64,000 bases of DNA from positions 1 to 64,000 of the forward strand of contig NZ_JACBGI020000005.1 in the NCBI RefSeq assembly GCF_013391765.2, given 5' to 3'. A model generated the notes under the pieces. It ran no database searches and had not been told where the DNA came from. It worked only from the letters and a program-made list of their open reading frames with translations. Made by a program: the position numbers and the translations under genes. Position 1 is the stretch's first letter; the number at the start of each line of letters is the position of its first letter. Below, piece by piece: positions 61,852 through 64,000 of the stretch. The DNA is from Thiomicrorhabdus heinhorstiae (GTDB lineage: Bacteria; Pseudomonadota; Gammaproteobacteria; Thiomicrospirales; Thiomicrospiraceae).

Positions 61852-63222
61852 ATGGTAATGCAATCGATTAACCCGGCCAGTGGAGAACTGCTGGCGGAAT
61901 TTGAAACCTGGGATCAGGAAACACTGGATTATGTCATCACTCAGGCCGGTTATATGTACGAAGATTGGGCCAAGCTGACGCCGATTGAAGATCGTTGTAC
62001 TTTGATCGGACGCGTGGCGGATGTGCTGCGCGACGATCTGGATCTGTTGGCGGAATTAATTACCTTAGAGATGGGAAAGAGCATTAACGAAGCACGTGCG
62101 GAAGTAGAAAAGTGTGCTTGGGTGTGTGAGTTCTACGCTGAACACGGTCCGGCATTTCTGGCCGATGAAGTGATTGAAACCGGCGCGTCAAAAAGCTATG
62201 TTGCCTATTTACCGTTGGGAGTCGTTTTGGCGGTTATGCCGTGGAACTTCCCGTTCTGGCAGGTTTTCCGTTTTGCCGCTCCGGCGTTGATTGCCGGTAA
62301 TGTCGCTTTGTTAAAACATGCATCGAACGTACCGCAGTGTGCCTTGGCGATTGAAGAAGTTTTCCGCAAAGCCGGTCTTCCGGAAGGAACCTTTTCTACA
62401 CTGATGATCGGTTCGTCTCAGGTTGAAAGCGTGATCCGTCACCCGGCGGTCAAAGCGGTCAGCCTGACCGGTAGTGAAGCGGCGGGGCGTAAGGTTGCGT
62501 CAATTGCCGGAGAAGAACTGAAAAAAGCGGTTCTGGAGCTTGGCGGTTCCGATCCATTTATCGTACTGGATGATGCCAATATGACGCTGGCGGTCGAAGG
62601 CGCGGTGGCCGGGCGTTTTATGAATATGGGTCAGAGTTGTATTGCTTCGAAACGTTTTATCGTCGATCAGTTCCAGGCCAATGAATTTATCGAAAAATTC
62701 AAAGAAGCGGTCGAAGCTAAATTCGTTGCCGGCGATCCGATGGACCCGCGAACTACACTGGCACCGATGGCGCGTCAGGATTTGCTGGACGAGTTGCACG
62801 ATCAGGTAATGCGTTCGGTGGAACTGGGGGCGAAAATCGTTACCGGCGGTTATCAGCTGGATCGAGAAGGATGCTACTATGCACCGACCATTTTGACCGA
62901 TGTGACCAGCAATATGCCGGCTTATAACGAAGAGTTCTTCGGGCCGGTGGCGATTGTATTGAAAGCATCCGAACCGGCGCATGCGCTGGGCATCGCTAAC
63001 TCGGTGGACTTCGGTTTGAGCGGTTCGATCTGGACATCGGATATGGCGACCGCCGAAACCATGGCGCGCGGAATGGAATCCGGAGCCACTTTCGTCAACA
63101 GCATCAGCTTTTCCGATCCGCGTATGCCGTTTGGCGGGGTGAAAAACTCCGGTTACGGACGTGAGTTGTCGGTGCAAGGTATCCGTGAGTTTACCAACGT
63201 AAAATCTATTTGGATCAAGTAG
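61852..63222 (+). CDS. gabD: NAD(P)-dependent succinate-semialdehyde dehydrogenase
   Basis: A 456-residue aldehyde dehydrogenase. [22 protein letters not shown] binds cofactor, the catalytic Glu is in [15 protein letters not shown], and the nucleophilic Cys in [26 protein letters not shown] replaces the usual K-P-x-E at the adenosine site, as in the short GabD/SSADH group. In autotrophs with an incomplete TCA cycle such an enzyme can make succinate from succinate semialdehyde; the physiological substrate is not proven. It starts 70 bases behind pyrC. Confidence 0.85.
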   Translation: MVMQSINPASGELLAEFETWDQETLDYVITQAGYMYEDWAKLTPIEDRCTLIGRVADVLRDDLDLLAELITLEMGKSINEARAEVEKCAWVCEFYAEHGPAFLADEVIETGASKSYVAYLPLGVVLAVMPWNFPFWQVFRFAAPALIAGNVALLKHASNVPQCALAIEEVFRKAGLPEGTFSTLMIGSSQVESVIRHPAVKAVSLTGSEAAGRKVASIAGEELKKAVLELGGSDPFIVLDDANMTLAVEGAVAGRFMNMGQSCIASKRFIVDQFQANEFIEKFKEAVEAKFVAGDPMDPRTTLAPMARQDLLDELHDQVMRSVELGAKIVTGGYQLDREGCYYAPTILTDVTSNMPAYNEEFFGPVAIVLKASEPAHALGIANSVDFGLSGSIWTSDMATAETMARGMESGATFVNSISFSDPRMPFGGVKNSGYGRELSVQGIREFTNVKSIWIK

Positions 63223-63232
63223 GGACGTTCGT

Positions 63233-63997
63233 ATGGTCGATCTATGGTTAAAAACTCTGTCGGATTTAAAAGAGCCGGCAATTCTATGGCGTCTTTTTAT
63301 TCCTTTTGTGGCGGCGATTATTCTGGTTTCACTGATGGGGTACGGAATCTTCGGCGTGTTTATGGTCAGTGATTTCGTAACTCAAAACCCGATGGTTGAG
63401 GAGTTCAATACCTGGAGCGAACAAGCTGAACAGACGATCGGTGCGATTCCGTTTATCGGCACGATCATCTTGTGGTTTCTTGGGATTGTCATGGCGGTGA
63501 TCGCCGGAGTGCTCGGCGTGCTGCTCGGAAGTTATCTGATTCTGCTGTTTGCGATGATTATTACCGGTTTTATGACCGACAGTCTGGTCAAAGCCGTACA
63601 CGACAAGCACTATCCGAATGTCAGTTACAGCGGCCACGGCAGCATGTGGGGCATGATCGGCAAGCTGTTATGGTTCGGCTTCCTGATGTTATTGCTGTTT
63701 ATCGTGACCATCCCGATGCTGTTTATTCCTCTGGTCAACGCAGTCTGGTTCTGGTTGCTCGGTTTTCTGTTCTTCCGCTTCTCTGTCGTGCAGGATGTTG
63801 GCCAGGTCATTCTTCCCGAGAAGCTGTTTGATGAAGTTAAGCCGTTAGGCAATTGGACGCCGACCTTGGCGATCGGCGGATTGTTCATGTTGAGTGCTTT
63901 ACCGCTGGTTGGACTTTTCGTTCCGGTCTTTGCCGTTATTGCACTTGCCCATTACTATTTCGACTATCTATCTACCATGCCGCAACCGGCAGAATAA
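63233..63997 (+). CDS. EI24-domain membrane protein
   Basis: A 254-residue integral membrane protein of the EI24/CysZ-like family with six or seven helices. The sequence LSDLKEPAILWRLFIPFVAAIILVSLMGYGIF at the start and VKAVHDKHYPNVSYSGHGSMWGMIGKLLWFGFLMLLLF in the middle are typical. CysZ imports sulfate, but this branch is more often of unknown role. It starts ten bases behind the dehydrogenase gene, so the two are co-transcribed. It ends at the edge of the window, and the frame is complete with a TAA. Confidence 0.8.
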   Translation: MVDLWLKTLSDLKEPAILWRLFIPFVAAIILVSLMGYGIFGVFMVSDFVTQNPMVEEFNTWSEQAEQTIGAIPFIGTIILWFLGIVMAVIAGVLGVLLGSYLILLFAMIITGFMTDSLVKAVHDKHYPNVSYSGHGSMWGMIGKLLWFGFLMLLLFIVTIPMLFIPLVNAVWFWLLGFLFFRFSVVQDVGQVILPEKLFDEVKPLGNWTPTLAIGGLFMLSALPLVGLFVPVFAVIALAHYYFDYLSTMPQPAE

Positions 63998-64000
63998 CTT

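Overview
The window reads as a chromosomal segment of a sulfur-oxidising, autotrophic gammaproteobacterium. The best guess is the Thiomicrospira / Hydrogenovibrio / Thiomicrorhabdus group. The gene set and order point there: FabA/FabB, a monofunctional BirA with a type III pantothenate kinase, a delta-class carbonic anhydrase lipoprotein, flavocytochrome c sulfide dehydrogenase subunits, and a recognisable but broken-up gammaproteobacterial radC / coaBC / dut / phosphohexomutase / argB / pyrE neighbourhood. This is inferred from gene content only. I see no prophage, CRISPR array or complete insertion sequence.

Layout. 1-2340: 5S rRNA at the end of an rrn operon, a structured spacer with what looks like a decayed copy of the 5S tail and terminator, birA-coaX, and tRNA-Thr(TGT) behind a consensus promoter. 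2340-4160: fabA-fabB. 4190-9800: a leftward ftsY operon carrying an unusual RMF-like/DUF2914 membrane protein and a lytic transglycosylase lipoprotein, with a divergent pair of M16 peptidases. 9860-13520: a probable ornithine-lipid synthase preceded by a four-unit Pho box, then a methyltransferase, rsmD and coaD. 13740-16250: delta carbonic anhydrase, a Prx6-type peroxiredoxin and a small periplasmic protein. 16640-20190: modE-modABC with two matching ModE-like boxes. 20220-22510: a lipoprotein, mutM, an unknown small gene and rpmB-rpmG. 22730-26480: PhoX-type phosphatase behind a Pho-box promoter, and a large diheme lipoprotein. 26610-30860: giant MscK-like channel and radC. 30910-34380: thioesterase, a lipoprotein cytochrome and FccB pair, and a membrane LuxR-type regulator. 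34490-39720: coaBC, a glycosyltransferase, and a BaeSR-like two-component system with a Spy-like chaperone, both sharing one promoter motif. 39800-43650: transporter and envelope proteins, including two small genes found only by direct reading. 43890-56070: pgm, dut, aminotransferase, yajQ, argB, mscS, a TauE exporter, an OmpA-like protein, sixA, pyrE, nfo and a CysJ-like reductase. 56090-63997: ppx, ppk, yidD, a Bacteroides-type dihydroorotase, a succinate-semialdehyde dehydrogenase and an EI24-domain protein.

How the parts fit. Three stress themes run through the window. Phosphate limitation: PhoX and the ornithine-lipid synthase each lie behind sequences that match E. coli phoA promoter geometry, and the polyphosphate genes ppk/ppx are also present. 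Envelope stress: the BaeSR-like pair, Spy, two mechanosensitive channels and a transglycosylase. Sulfur and carbon chemolithotrophy: FccAB, TauE/SafE and carbonic anhydrase. The most unusual items are the membrane-anchored RMF-like domain next to ftsY, the Pho-box array at the ornithine-lipid gene, the PhoX/diheme pair, the Asp-rich calcium-type segment inside the FccA-like cytochrome, and the shared response-regulator boxes.
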